Position numbers and translations under genes: made by a program. From contig CM060174.1 in NCBI GenBank assembly GCA_030549775.1, positions 70,435,466-70,499,465 of the forward strand: DNA of 64,000 nucleotides, written 5' to 3'. The notes beneath the pieces are model-generated. The model worked only from the letters and a program-made list of their open reading frames with translations. It had not been told where the DNA came from and did not search any database. This document shows, in pieces, positions 12,501-23,549 of the stretch. How positions within the stretch are numbered: position 1 is the stretch's first letter; each line of letters starts with the position of its first letter. The DNA comes from Tamarix chinensis (taxonomy: Eukaryota > Streptophyta > Magnoliopsida > Caryophyllales > Tamaricaceae).

Positions 12501-14110
12501 GAAGAGAATGCATGCTACATGGAGATTGATACCTGAAACCGAATGGAGAGGATGGATGGTATAAATAGAGGGTAATATGAAGGGTATAATAGAGAAAAAC
12601 ATGGGGTGGGAAACATGGAGGAGAGGGAGGCATGGTGTAGGGGTATGGTGTAAAGATTAACCAAGGTTAAAACATCTAATTACTACGTGTAGGGTTACTT
12701 GATAAAATTGATATTGGTTAAGGTCTAAATTAGGTTTAAATTAATAATCCAAATTCTATCATATTTTATCCTAATTGAATTTATGTCTAATATGTCATAA
12801 TAATACACATATAATTAACATACTTAATACAAAACACCCTACAATAATTATTATAACTAACTACACATAATTATTGGTTTATGATTAAGGTTTTTAAAAA
12901 CGGGGTATTACAATAGTATACTCCATACTTTTGTGTGTAACCTTTTCCCACCAATCTTGAATTGTTATTCTTTATTTAACCATCTACTTTTTGTTTGATG
13001 GAGAATACCCACTTACAACCAACTATTTTCTTTCCTTAAGGCAGAGAGCAAAATGTCCATGTTTTATTGTGGTGTAATGTAAACATTTCTTCTTTTATGG
13101 CATGGGTCCAATCATTATCCATAAAGGCTTATTCTATATCATAGAGTAAATGATGTGATGAGAGAGTATGAAAAAAAATCCTTTAAGTGGTTCACAATAT
13201 TAATTGATGGTTACATAATTTACAATAGGATACTTTGATATCTACTTTTCAATTTATGGGGAGTATGAAGGAGGAGGCATTTCCTTAATTGTACCAAAAA
13301 GGTAAGATATAGGTAATGGAACCATTCTTAGTATTATTGGGATCAAGATATCCCACCTCAAAGATATTCTCAAGAGATGGGTATTTAGGTATTAAGGAAT
13401 AAGAAGTAGATTTCCTCCTTATGTGATGTAGCTGGAATAATCGCTTCATAAATAGTCTCAAACCAACTAAACTCTAGCTAATTCTAATTTTGCACTTCAT
13501 TTTCTTTCTACCCTTGAAGAAGAAAAGGGGAGATGGAAGATGAAGATAACATTTTATATTCTGTAAAAGTGATATCCATCATAGAAGAAGTTCATCATTA
13601 TTAGGGATCATAGGAGCAATATCCTTTCTGTTGTGTAGCATAGGAAAAAAACCATAGTGGATAACACATGGTTCAAGTTTGGTTCATTGGTTCTTATGTA
13701 GATGAGAAAGCACAATTCATCCAAAAACCTTAGAGGAAGCATTATCAAAACATTCTTGGATAAAGCATCTAGTGGTGTTTTGAGTTGTAGAGAATGATAG
13801 GGAGTGTGACTGATGAGAGACACAGCTATGATGATAGCATCAAGCTAATGGCATAAGGGTATATGTGCATCCATTAGGATAGAATGAGTAGTTTCAAGAA
13901 TGTGTCTATTCTTACACTTCACCACTCTGTTTTCTTATGGGGTTTGTAAACAAGTGATTTCATGAATAATGCCAAAACGTTGAAAATTGTCAGAAAAATC
14001 CTTATTAACAAATTCATCACCATTATCTTACCAAAGAACATGGATAGTGATGGAAAATTGTGTACAAATCAACTTATGAAATGATTAGAATGCATTGGCC
14101 TAATCACTAA
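9545..14110 (-). mobile_element. Ty1-copia relic (copia B), interrupted by E2
   Basis: Read on the minus strand, 14110-13500 gives the C-terminal half of a copia integrase (DNGDEFVNKDF, then an ENRVV segment). 13110-12918 gives the start of the reverse transcriptase (MDNDWTHAIKEEM, GYTQKYGVY). After the inserted E2, 9872-9545 continues with DETFSSIAKLNALRVLLSL and FDVKNAFLH. Removing E2 plus one copy of the ATAGT duplication restores a continuous reverse-transcriptase reading across the junction. Many stops and shifts make it a pseudogene. LTRs were not delimited, so the outer limits are approximate. Confidence 0.8.
9873..12912 (-). mobile_element. Solo-LTR-like element E2, inverted
   Basis: The unit starts TGTAACACCC and ends CGGGGTATTACA, the reverse complement of the E1 termini, so it is inverted. 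It has a perfect 5-bp target duplication, ATAGT, at 9868-9872 and 12913-12917. It lies inside the reverse transcriptase of copia B. A purine-rich tract (about 11900-12640) is the reverse-strand counterpart of the pyrimidine tract of E1. The ORFs predicted there (12171-12431 +, 12316-12633 -) are low-complexity shadows. No retrotransposon domains are present. At 3040 bp it is shorter than E1. Confidence 0.85.
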
Positions 14111-15356
14111 ACCTGTGAATTGGTGATGATATAGGTTCATTGGTTTGATGATTGACTTAATATTTAAAACTATGGTTTGTTGTATCGTGAAAATTTTTAT
14201 TACTATGAAGTGAATTAAAATCTGACCTCGATATTAATTAGACATGTCGGTTCACCCCCAAAGGTAATGCAAATGCTGCCAATTTTGTGCATTCAAGACA
14301 GAAGTTAATGGAATTCACGACCCAACAATTCTAATGTGGAAAACTAGAGATCTTATTAAGATTAAAGAGACCAATAGAGAGAAATGGTCGGATCCTTTGT
14401 GAAAGAATACACCCACGCTAGGATTTTGTAGAAATAAAAAAATTTGGTAAAATTGTAATAGAAAGATCCCCTTAAAATATCAGTAAAATATGATAGAAGG
14501 ACACCATGATTCCCTCAACACCAGACATTTAGAAAAGTAACAAAAAAAACTCCATTTCTCTTATAAGACCAGCTCCTTCGATCGTCGAATTTGAAAACAT
14601 TTAGAAAGGCCCAAAGAAAAATGATGACAGAAAGACTTGACCGAACAACATATAATTAAATATCGGTCCCGATACGTAATATCGATTGATATTTATCAGA
14701 TTTTGGGTTAGTCGATAAGCAACGGATTTAGAATTTTATATATTTATTTGCGATATAGTGGTTATCAATCGATATTTGCTGATATTCTACCATTATTTAT
14801 CGATATTTGTTGATATTTACTGATATTTGTTAATATTTATTATGAAAAAAATAAAAAATTACGCCGTAACAACCGCGGCATATAAAATATCGTTCGCGAT
14901 GCTTCGATACTGCGACACTGCAACCACAATCGTGACTGCGACCGTGATTTTATTGCTTGCCGAACAGTCAAAATTTAGTTCCAATCGCCAGAACAAAAAT
15001 AGATTAAAAGTCTAGTTACAATGAATGATGCACACTCACACCCGTCCCTGGCATGAATCTGACAGGCAGTGTATTGTTAGTGTGTGGTCTATGGTGTTCA
15101 ACGAAAGTCAAGCTTTTAAATCAAGCACCAGATGGGGTATTAAAAAGAGCAAAAACCAAATAACCCAGCAATGTGAGGCCTAAAAAAACGATAGCTTTAT
15201 TAATTACAACTTTGTTTTGTCGATGCTCTAACGCACTCAAGTACTATGACATTTGATGTAATTCCATTTAATCTGGAATAATGGAAAAAAATTAGGAGCA
15301 CAAAATAGCCAGACCCGTGACTGCACGACCCACCCAACTATCACCTCTACTTTCGT
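14111..15356. other. Upstream region of the terpene synthase with GATATTT-type repeats
   Basis: I see no gene. Between about 14660 and 14840 the motif GATATTT or its near variants (CGATATTT, TGATATTT) recurs many times as a small imperfect array. A W-box-like TTGACC lies near 14638. The array is about 700 bp upstream of the terpene synthase start, so it may belong to its regulatory region, but no function can be shown from sequence. Confidence 0.45.
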
Positions 15357-15368
15357 CTACATATACCC
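15357..15368 (+). promoter_or_regulatory. Candidate TATA element of the terpene synthase
   Basis: CTACATATACCC lies about 170 bp before the chosen ATG, a reasonable distance for a plant TATA box plus 5' leader. The match to TATAAA is imperfect and no other signal confirms it. Confidence 0.3.
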
Positions 15369-15528
15369 AGCGTCCCACGCTCTATTGATCAAGACCCAAC
15401 TTGGTTTTGCGCATCCGGTCCCTAGCTCACCAAGCTTCCAAGTTAGTGACCAATTTTTCATCATATTTTTGTTTCATTTCATCGATCACGTAGCCGTTGG
15501 AAGAGAGCAAGCAGGTAGATCACACGCC

Positions 15529-18500
15529 ATGTCAATATCTGGTGTACAATTAGATGACACGAAGCTTGCCCGCCCATTAGCGAAATTTCACAAGGACATT
15601 TGGGGTGACTATTTTCTCAGATATATTCCGAGTGATGAGGTAAAATTGCTTCCAATTTTATTTTATGCAATTATACAGTAATAGTCAAACAGACAAATAC
15701 TATAATGGAAGCATATATATATATATATATATATAGATAGATAGATAGATTTAGGCTTTGATACAAATTACTATTTAAAATAGAAACGTAGTAACCGTTA
15801 ATTACCGTTAGATCTAGAAAATTTAAGGGTTGAGATCAAAATAAATTTAGATTAAGTTTTTACTAAATCTTGACCATTAATTAAATACTAATTTAATGGT
15901 TATAATTGGTTTCTATATATATGTATCTTAGGAAGATTGTGTATGAGACCTTCAGCCTATATATATATTTATAGAGAGAGAGAGAGAGAGAGAGAGAGTC
16001 ACGCGAGTATTAATACCACGTGCTTAGGTAGTGAGAAAGAGAAAGGGAGATTTAAATCTAAAATATATGACATTTAGAAGCTGATATAAGTCAAATTTCA
16101 TCCGGTTGAACTATCGTAATTACTTTCACAAAAGTAGGTATTAATTTTTAGATGATTGTTGCATATTGATGATAAAATATAATGAGATAATTGTACTACA
16201 GGCAACCCAAGCTAAGAAGGAACAGGAGGTGAAAGAGCTTGAAGAGGAGGTAAGAAAGGAGCTTTTTAGAGTTATGGAATACCAACCTTTGGAGCAGTTG
16301 AACTTCATTGATGCAGTACAGCGCCTTGGAGTAGCATATCGTCTTGAGGAAGAATTGGAAGAAGCTTTGCGGAATATCTATAGCACGTATGGAGACCATG
16401 AAGATGAAGATGATATCTATCTTACATCTCTTAGGTTTCGTCTGGTGAGGCAGCACGGCTTTTACGTCTCATCTGGTATGTGGTGAAGATTTAGTTACTT
16501 TCAGGGAAAAAAAAAAAAAAAAAAACCTACACTTTATGAATGGACTGGAAATTAATAAAGGCTTTAAACGATGACATATATGCAGATATATTTAGAAAGT
16601 TCATGGATGAAGGAGGAAGCTTCAAAGCTTCTTTGGCTACCGACGCCCTTGGCTTACTAAGCTTATATGAAGCGTCACATCTCAGCGTGCATGGAGACGA
16701 TATATTAGATGAAGCACGAGCGTTTTCCAAATCTCATCTGAAATCAATAGATCACAGCCAAGCTAAATATCCCTTGGCAGCGCAAGTATCCCATGCCTTG
16801 AATCAATCTTTACACAGAGGCATGCCACGGCTGGAGTCCAGACACTTCATTTCTTTCTATGAAAAGAATCCTTCCCATAACAAGGTCCTGCTAAGATTCG
16901 CAAAACTAGATTTTAATTTGCTACAATCATCCCACAAGAGAGAACTTCAAGATCTCACCAGGTATCATGTATCAAACGTGTATATTAAAGTCTGAATAAT
17001 GCTATACTTTTTAATTTGATAAGTAGATATTGTATTCATATCAAACACAATCTTGTCACATGGGTATCACGGCTTCCCGCTTTCCTCACCTTCTAAGAAG
17101 GGTTTGGAAGCAGTGTTAACCATATACTTGGGCAAAATCCAATAGTACAAAACCAATGGAGGGTAATATCAGACCATTCTAAAACCGTCAACATATACTC
17201 CTACATAAAATAGTACTGATAACAACCCCCACACACCCAAGCAAAGTTAGATCTCCTTAGAATAGAACATGCATAGAACTAACAACCATAAACTACTACA
17301 TCAAACATCTACAACTACTAGCAACCACATAGATACCTTTAGGAAACTCTAATGAAATCTCGAGCTGTAAGGCATTTTCATCCCATTCGTCCAAGTTAAC
17401 ACTTGGACACTGACACTAGACATTTTCTAAATCCATGCAATAAAGGTTTGATGCCTAGTGAGGCCTTGTTTTGCTAATGTATCTACCTTGATGTTGGATT
17501 CCTGGCTTTCAAAAGTAATACAGAACTTGGGCCAAAGTATCTTGCATCTATTTATTAAATTGAACTGAAAAGAGATCCCACAACCACTTAGTTGATTTGT
17601 TGCACCATTTGTCAACATTTGTTGAATTAGATTATATTTCAATTTTGAGGTGCCTCGTCCATATCTTGTCACATAAAAGGTTACACACCATATGTATTAT
17701 CGAGATTTCAGCTTTTTCTCCATGAAGTTTATTGGAAAAGAGAATATACACCACTATATGCCATGATAATCTCTCAATGTACTCCTATCATTACCTTCCC
17801 TAACTCAGGACAGACAAAAGCATCAATGTTCCACTTTAACCTCCTCGAATTAGGTGCATTCCATTGTTTCCCTTGCAAAAGACAACAAACAAGTAGGGAA
17901 CCTTACCTCCTCTTCGTCTATGTAAGGGAAATTTAGGATTCAAGAGTTCAACCACCATCCAATCCATAGCAATATCATATTAAACACTTCTCGATTTTGG
18001 CTCACGTTTCCTTCAAATATTCTTAGGTTTTACCCCTTCCATATTGACTAAATGATGACATAAAAAGCCATCTTCCATATCTTTCATTGGATCTCAATTT
18101 TCCTAAGCGAGCAACATTAGTTACAAAGTTGAATAAGAGTCTTTGGGAGGCACCATTACATTTGCTTTAAAATTAGCCGCCATTTCCATATATGCTCAAT
18201 ATAATCACATTGGAGAAAGAAATGGACCGCTTTTTCCTCTTGCAAGTTGCAAAGAACACACAATGAATTGTTAGCCGATAGTAAGCCTATTTCCTTTAAG
18301 AACATCCAAGTTGGAATATCTTGCCCCATATGGCTAGCTATACAAACACCTCAATCCAATACGATATGTGTTTCAACCAAAACTTATCCTTCGACTTTGG
18401 GATATTCGGGTATAAGGAATTTGCAAGTGAAGTTGTGATTGATCGCACTGTAAAAGAACTTTTAGTAGAGAGGCACCGGTAAGCTGGGTCTGCTATGTTA

Positions 18501-21500
18501 GGGTTAAGGAACTTCGGCTATAGCAAGTTCAATAACTCAAGAGTCAGATCAAGATCATAAGAGAAAATACAACGTCTCCATTAAAAAGACCAAGTCCAAA
18601 CACCATAGGACCAACTACCCATTTCACTCATTTTACTACTTGCATTGGTCGCAAGGGAGTACATCCTCAAAAAGCAGAATCTCAATTGTTTCTCTCCTAT
18701 CCATAGGTCTTCCCAGAAAGATGTATTCTCGTTTTTCCTACCCTCTTTTTAAACTTAGAACTCAGCAAGCAACACCACTCATTTTTAACAAAATCAGCAG
18801 CACATATGTCTTTCTAGCAACCCCTTTTCTTTAGAACCAGCCATGATTGTGGGCATAGGCCAAGTGGGTCCTTATATTTATCATCGATTACTTGTTTCCA
18901 TACACTATCCTTGTTGAGAAAAAAATGTCATACCCATATGAACAATAAAATCTAGTTTTTATGTCTAATGTCACCCACCCCTACCACGTAAGACCTTTGG
19001 CATTTCAACTAACTCTCGGTGGACAAGATGCATGTATCTGCCATTTTTCTGGTCTCCATTCCACAAAAGTTTCTAAAAAACCCTCTTTATTTTCACATCA
19101 ACTCATATTTGCATATACTTACAACCAAATATTGACATTTTTTTACAACACTCTCATAGAATATGAATCCGACATGCAAGAGATATACCCACCACTTGTG
19201 AGATCCATACTTTGTGAGATATTTATAAATAAGTTATAAATTGATTGTAGATTTAGCATTTTAATTTTGCTATATATGCCTTATGTGAGTCATGAGAATT
19301 CTCATGCTAGCTAATATGTTTTACGTGTAAGTACTTGTTAAATGTAGGTGGTGGAAAGGGTACGATTTTGTTAAGAAACTTCCCTTCACAAGAGATAGAA
19401 TGGCAGAAGCTTATTTTTGGACACTAGGCGCCTATTACGAACCTCAATTCTCCTTAGGAAGGAAGATATTCTGCCAAGTGTTCAAAGTTATGTCTATAAT
19501 CGATGATACATATGATGCATATGGTACGATCGAAGAACTTGTTCCCTACACTGAAGCAATTGTGAGGTATAATTCGGAGATGTAGTCCTATGATTCTCAA
19601 ATAGTTTTCACATGTCTCTCATCTTGTCTTGTGTGCCTTCCTTAAGAATTTGGGTTCAAACCTTGATGTTTTCCTAGGCTTCAATTGGCCCTTACACCAA
19701 ATAAAATAATAATAATAATAAATAAATAAATAAATAAATAATGTTTTAGCCATTTGATGAATGATAGTACGTAAAGGCTAAAATTTAATTGGCTGAATTA
19801 TGGCATGTGGTTGTCAATTTGAAAAAGTTTTAAGCACTCCACCGTATGAGGGCAAATTGTTGCATGAACTGCCTTGGTCAAATTTTGTTGTAGGTTCTGT
19901 AGGTTGTAGCCTACCTACTTGTTTAAACAACACATTGCTACGCTTACATGTTAAGGTTGTTTTCTTAGTCTAATTTTTATTGATCTAATTTGATTATTCT
20001 CCATCTGATATGAACTTAAATTATTTTATTTATTTTATATGGTATAAATTGTTATTATTATGAATAACATTTTTCCCATTCTTCGGCCAAAAAATTATAG
20101 TTATATTGAGGCATATGATGCCTCGAGGGCAATAGTGGTATAAATTGATCTGCAGGAATCATCTTATTCTCCCTCATCACTGCTCACTACTTTGATTATC
20201 ATCATCATCATCTGTAGTATTATTATTATTATATTTAGTATTTCTGTTATTACATAAATAATATCAAAATTAATGTATGTTCATGATAATAATACAAATT
20301 AATTTTAAAAAGAAGATTAATTATTGGTTATGATTTTGTTTATTATTTTTATTCATAATGTATATAGTGTTATTGAAAACTTCTAGTATTATTATACCAA
20401 TGATTATTTGCTTTAGCTATTTTTATTATTCAATCATTATTGCTATGTTGTAGTTATTATTAATCATTATTATGATCAGTACTATCATCGTCATGATTAT
20501 TATTATTATTGTAATTAGTGTTCTTCTTATCATGAAATGAAAATTAATTAAAATAATATTTTTTATTAATTGATAAAAATAAATATGTATGCAATTATCT
20601 TCAATGATGAATAATAATGACTAAAATAGTAAAAAAGGAAAAAAATAAAAAAAATGATTAAAACCAAATTTAAATTAATAGATATTAAAAATAATATACA
20701 TGAATAAGTATTAAAAATAATATTTAATAATTATAATTATTGTAGTGATATTAACAAATATTTAATATGATTGTATATATTATTGTTAATATTATCTAGT
20801 GTAAGTAATCATTTATGTTGTTATTATTCATTACTAGTATTAATTATTATTATTATTATTATTTATTATTGTCATGATTATTATTATTTTCATTGTTGTT
20901 GTTATTATTACTACTACTATTATACAGGTGCTATTGTTATTATATTATTTGATTTCTTCTATTTTGATTGGTTTTTAAAAATAAGGTGAGGAGAGCAAAC
21001 CCTAACACTTGTTTGTAGCTCACCTTTGTATGAAATCGATCACTAAGGCTATATATTGATTGGTTGGAGTTTTAGGTGGGATCGTAGTTGCCTTGATGAA
21101 CTCCCAGGGTATATGAAGCTGTCGTATGAGTTTCTTCTCGATACCTTTGAGGGATTCGAACGAGATCTTGCTGAAGAAGGAAGATCATATTGTGTTCATT
21201 ATGCCAAAGAAGCGGTATGCAAAAGCACAAAATCATTTTGACCATTAAAGGCATATTCATTCACATGTGACTGGTAAAGAAGAAATATGAGTATTTATTA
21301 TTACCGTTAAGGTCATAACTTAGTGGTTCGAGTTGTAATTCAATAAATTTTAAATTTTAAATTCATATCTTCAATTTTTTTTTTGTTTCATTGTACATAT
21401 CTTTATGGTGATTTATACTTGTGTTGCCTAAAAAATAAGTATCATCATCATCATAATAATAATAATAATTATTATTATTATTATTATTATTATATGATAT

Positions 21501-22299
21501 GATTAAGGAAGTCAAGTGGTTTACTTCTCTCCTTTATTTCTTTGTATCGACACAAACAAAGTATTATTGTTATTATTATTATTATTCAGACTTGATAGCG
21601 TAGAATTTCACTGTTTTACAGCTTAAAGTCATGTGTCAAGCCTATTTACAAGAAGCTAAATGGCTCCACGAAAAGTATATTCCAACGTACGAGGAGTACA
21701 TGAGAAAAGCTGCAATAGTATCCTTTGGCTATGAATTAGGAACAGTCGTGGCTTACCTCGGCATGGGAAAGATTGCAAGCAAGGAGGCTTTCGTATGGGC
21801 TCAACAGCCCCCTAAATCTGTGGTAGCATCAGGTCTGATTGGCAGGCTCATGGACGATATGGCCAGTCACACGGTAATATGCATATTTAGTTTATTTAAA
21901 TACTTTACGTCTTATATATATAACCATTTTGAAATTAAGTCCTTAAATATTATATAATGAAGATATATTTTTCATTTGCTCATATAAATATATATATATC
22001 ATCAGTTCGAACAAGGCAGAGGTCATGTTCCATCAGCAGTGGAATGCTATATGAAACAATATGGTTCAACAGAAGAAGAAACCCGACAAGAGTTCCAAAA
22101 ATACATCGAAAACGCTTGGAAAGATATAAACCAAGCAATGATTCAGCCTAATCGCATCCCAATGCCTTTGCTAACGGTTATCTTAAACACAGCTCGTGTT
22201 GTCGATGTCATTTATAAAAGCGAGGACGGCTACACATTTCCTGGGAAATCAATGAAGGATAACATTGTACTCATACTCACTGATCCCATCGCGGTTTGA
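15529..22299 (+). CDS. Terpene synthase, TPS-a type (probable cytosolic sesquiterpene synthase)
   Basis: I infer seven exons: 15529-15639, 16202-16475, 16586-16961, 19348-19566, 21076-21214, 21622-21873 and 22006-22299. All six introns are GT-AG. The joined CDS is 1665 nt (554 aa) with no stop or shift. The protein is a class I terpene cyclase with an N-terminal TPS alpha-helical domain and a C-terminal metal-binding domain. Visible motifs are R15-P16-x8-W25, RDR 269-271, DDTYD 306-310 and the NSE/DTE motif D451-D452-x2-S455-x3-E459. The last two bind Mg2+ and diphosphate in this family. Exons 4 and 5 are 219 and 139 nt, typical lengths for plant TPS genes. There is no plastid transit peptide before the RP-x8-W motif, so a cytosolic enzyme using farnesyl diphosphate is likely; the product cannot be predicted. 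An in-frame ATG at 15385 would add 48 hydrophobic residues and is disfavoured. Intron 3 (2386 bp) is swollen by a LINE relic, intron 4 (1509 bp) by ATT-rich repeats. Confidence 0.93.
15709..16000. repeat. Intron 1 microsatellites: AT/GATA and GA
   Basis: An AT run followed by GATA units spans about 15711-15751, and a GA run spans about 15973-15998. Both lie in intron 1 of the terpene synthase, so length changes here would not touch its coding sequence. Confidence 0.85.
17420..19000 (-). pseudogene. 5'-truncated LINE relic inside terpene synthase intron 3
   Basis: On the minus strand, fragments run in the order expected for the 3' end of a plant L1-type [16 protein letters not shown] lies near 18920-18870. 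A reverse-transcriptase zinc-binding motif lies near 18275-18180 (CVLC, then HFFLQC and EHIW). An RNase H-like tail lies near 17520-17430 ([14 protein letters not shown]). Stops and frame changes separate them. The upstream endonuclease and polymerase regions are absent, as in 5'-truncated LINE copies. I could not identify a poly(A) end or target duplication. It is antisense to the host gene. Confidence 0.75.
20160..21590. repeat. ATT/AAT trinucleotide-rich tracts in introns 4 and 5
   Basis: Runs of ATT and related trinucleotides occur near 20215-20235, 20495-20515 and 20840-20900 in intron 4, and near 21445-21495 and 21565-21587 in intron 5. An AAT/AATA run also lies near 19705-19742. Exon 5 (21076-21214) lies between them. 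The predicted short ORF at 20771-20989 is a product of this simple sequence. Confidence 0.75.
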
Positions 22300-22696
22300 G
22301 TTTATGAAGTTTGATGGCTGATGATATGCTCGTACGACGTAGTAAATTATCAAGTGGAACGTGTTTCAGTTTTTACCTTAAGACTGTTCTTTTACTTCGG
22401 CCTGATATCTTTACCTTTGTGTTCTTCGATCGTGCTCCTAGAATATTTTATTATCTTCCTGCAGACAGCCTTTATAGGCAAATTAATGTTGTTTTCCGTT
22501 TTAGCGAGTATCATCGATCGTATCGCACAACTTACTATTCCCCCCCCCCCCCTATTTTTTCTTATGCATCACTCGATTTTGTTTGCCCATGTGCTAAACT
22601 ACTATATATTTGTAGCACATACAAGGAGGTTGGCTATAAGACTTATTCTTATCATCCTAACTAACTGGTGATGTGTTATGCTTAGCTTGAGCTACT
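22300..22696 (+). other. 3' flank of the terpene synthase up to the copia A LTR
   Basis: This stretch would hold the 3' untranslated region. I see no canonical AATAAA close to the stop. A run of C lies near 22540-22550. The overlapping short ORFs at 22311-22671 show no family resemblance and are probably chance. Confidence 0.5.
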
Positions 22697-23530
22697 TGTT
22701 GGGGCATCTAGATTCCTACTTATGTAGTAAAGTCCATTTTTAAACCAATATTAGTTTTATCATTTTTATTAATAACTTAATTTTAAAAAAAAACTAAACA
22801 TCAGCTAAAAAGTTATGGAGGACGGTGAGTAATTGGAAGAAAAAAAAAATATTGAGATTTAAATCCCGTAGCTGTGAAAGGAAAAAACACAAAAAAAAAT
22901 CTATTATTATTCTCTTCAGTAAATGTTTGATCAATTCAAAGATCCGAAGTCATTCACCGTTAGATCTTTCTAATTTTTTGACACAGGCTTTCAAGTATAC
23001 CAATATTTATTCTGAATAGTGAAGATTTTATTTCAAACTCTCCAAATTAGGTTTTCATTGGTATTTTAGTGGACATTTTTGTTTAGTTCACTTTTATATC
23101 TATTTTGGTTTTGGCTTCAATTGAGTGATTTATTGTACTTGATTTTGGCTGAAAATTGGTGATGTTGCTTTAGCATCTTGTTTTTGATTACTGAAAAAGG
23201 GCTTGTTGTTTTGTGGCTTGTACATTGACTTTTAGATGTATTTATACTAGCTCTATTTCAAGATTGCAAACTCTTCTCTTTAGGTATTGTAATTGTTGTC
23301 TAGCTATGCTATTTTGGGTTGATGATTGTAGTATTCAGTTAGCTCTTGAATACTAAAATTTGTATTTCAAATTTCTCATAGTGAAAGTTTTTTAAGTGAA
23401 CTGAAGTGTCCTGTCGCCATTTTCCTTTTGCATTGGAAGAGGATTTCCACGTAAATCGTGTATCATTGACTTGTTATTGTTTCTATTTTGCCGTTGATGT
23501 TGTTGAAACATTCTCCCTTTACGCTATTAA
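22697..23530 (+). repeat. 5' LTR of copia A
   Basis: The stretch aligns by eye with 31690 onward, for example CCATTTTTAAACCAATATTAG against CCATTTTTAAGCCAAGTTTAC, CATTCACCGTTAGATCTTTC against its counterpart near 31950, and ATTGGTATTTTAGTGG in both. The right edge is set by the primer-binding site two bases later. The terminal CA is not evident. Confidence 0.8.
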
Positions 23531-23532
23531 AG

Positions 23533-23544
23533 TGGTATTGGAGC
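23533..23544 (+). other. Primer-binding site of copia A
   Basis: TGGTATTGGAGC differs by one base from TGGTATCAGAGC-type sites complementary to the 3' end of plant initiator methionine tRNA, and it lies directly after the 5' LTR. The gag ATG follows at 23550. Confidence 0.75.
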
Positions 23545-23549
23545 ATAAG

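Noticed and set aside
15385..15528. Upstream in-frame ATG extending the terpene synthase by 48 residues
   Set aside because: The extension is hydrophobic and not like a plastid transit peptide, and a start at 15529 places the RP-x8-W motif at the usual distance from the N-terminus.
20771..20989. ORF in terpene synthase intron 4 with many Tyr and Ile codons
   Set aside because: It is encoded by ATT/TAT simple repeats within a clean GT-AG intron.
15529..22299. A terpene biosynthetic gene cluster
   Set aside because: No P450, prenyltransferase, methyltransferase or second TPS gene is present; neighbours are transposons only.
22311..22671. Two overlapping ORFs just after the terpene synthase (117 and 116 codons)
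   Set aside because: They overlap in different frames, contain a poly-C-encoded proline run and resemble no protein; probably 3' untranslated sequence.
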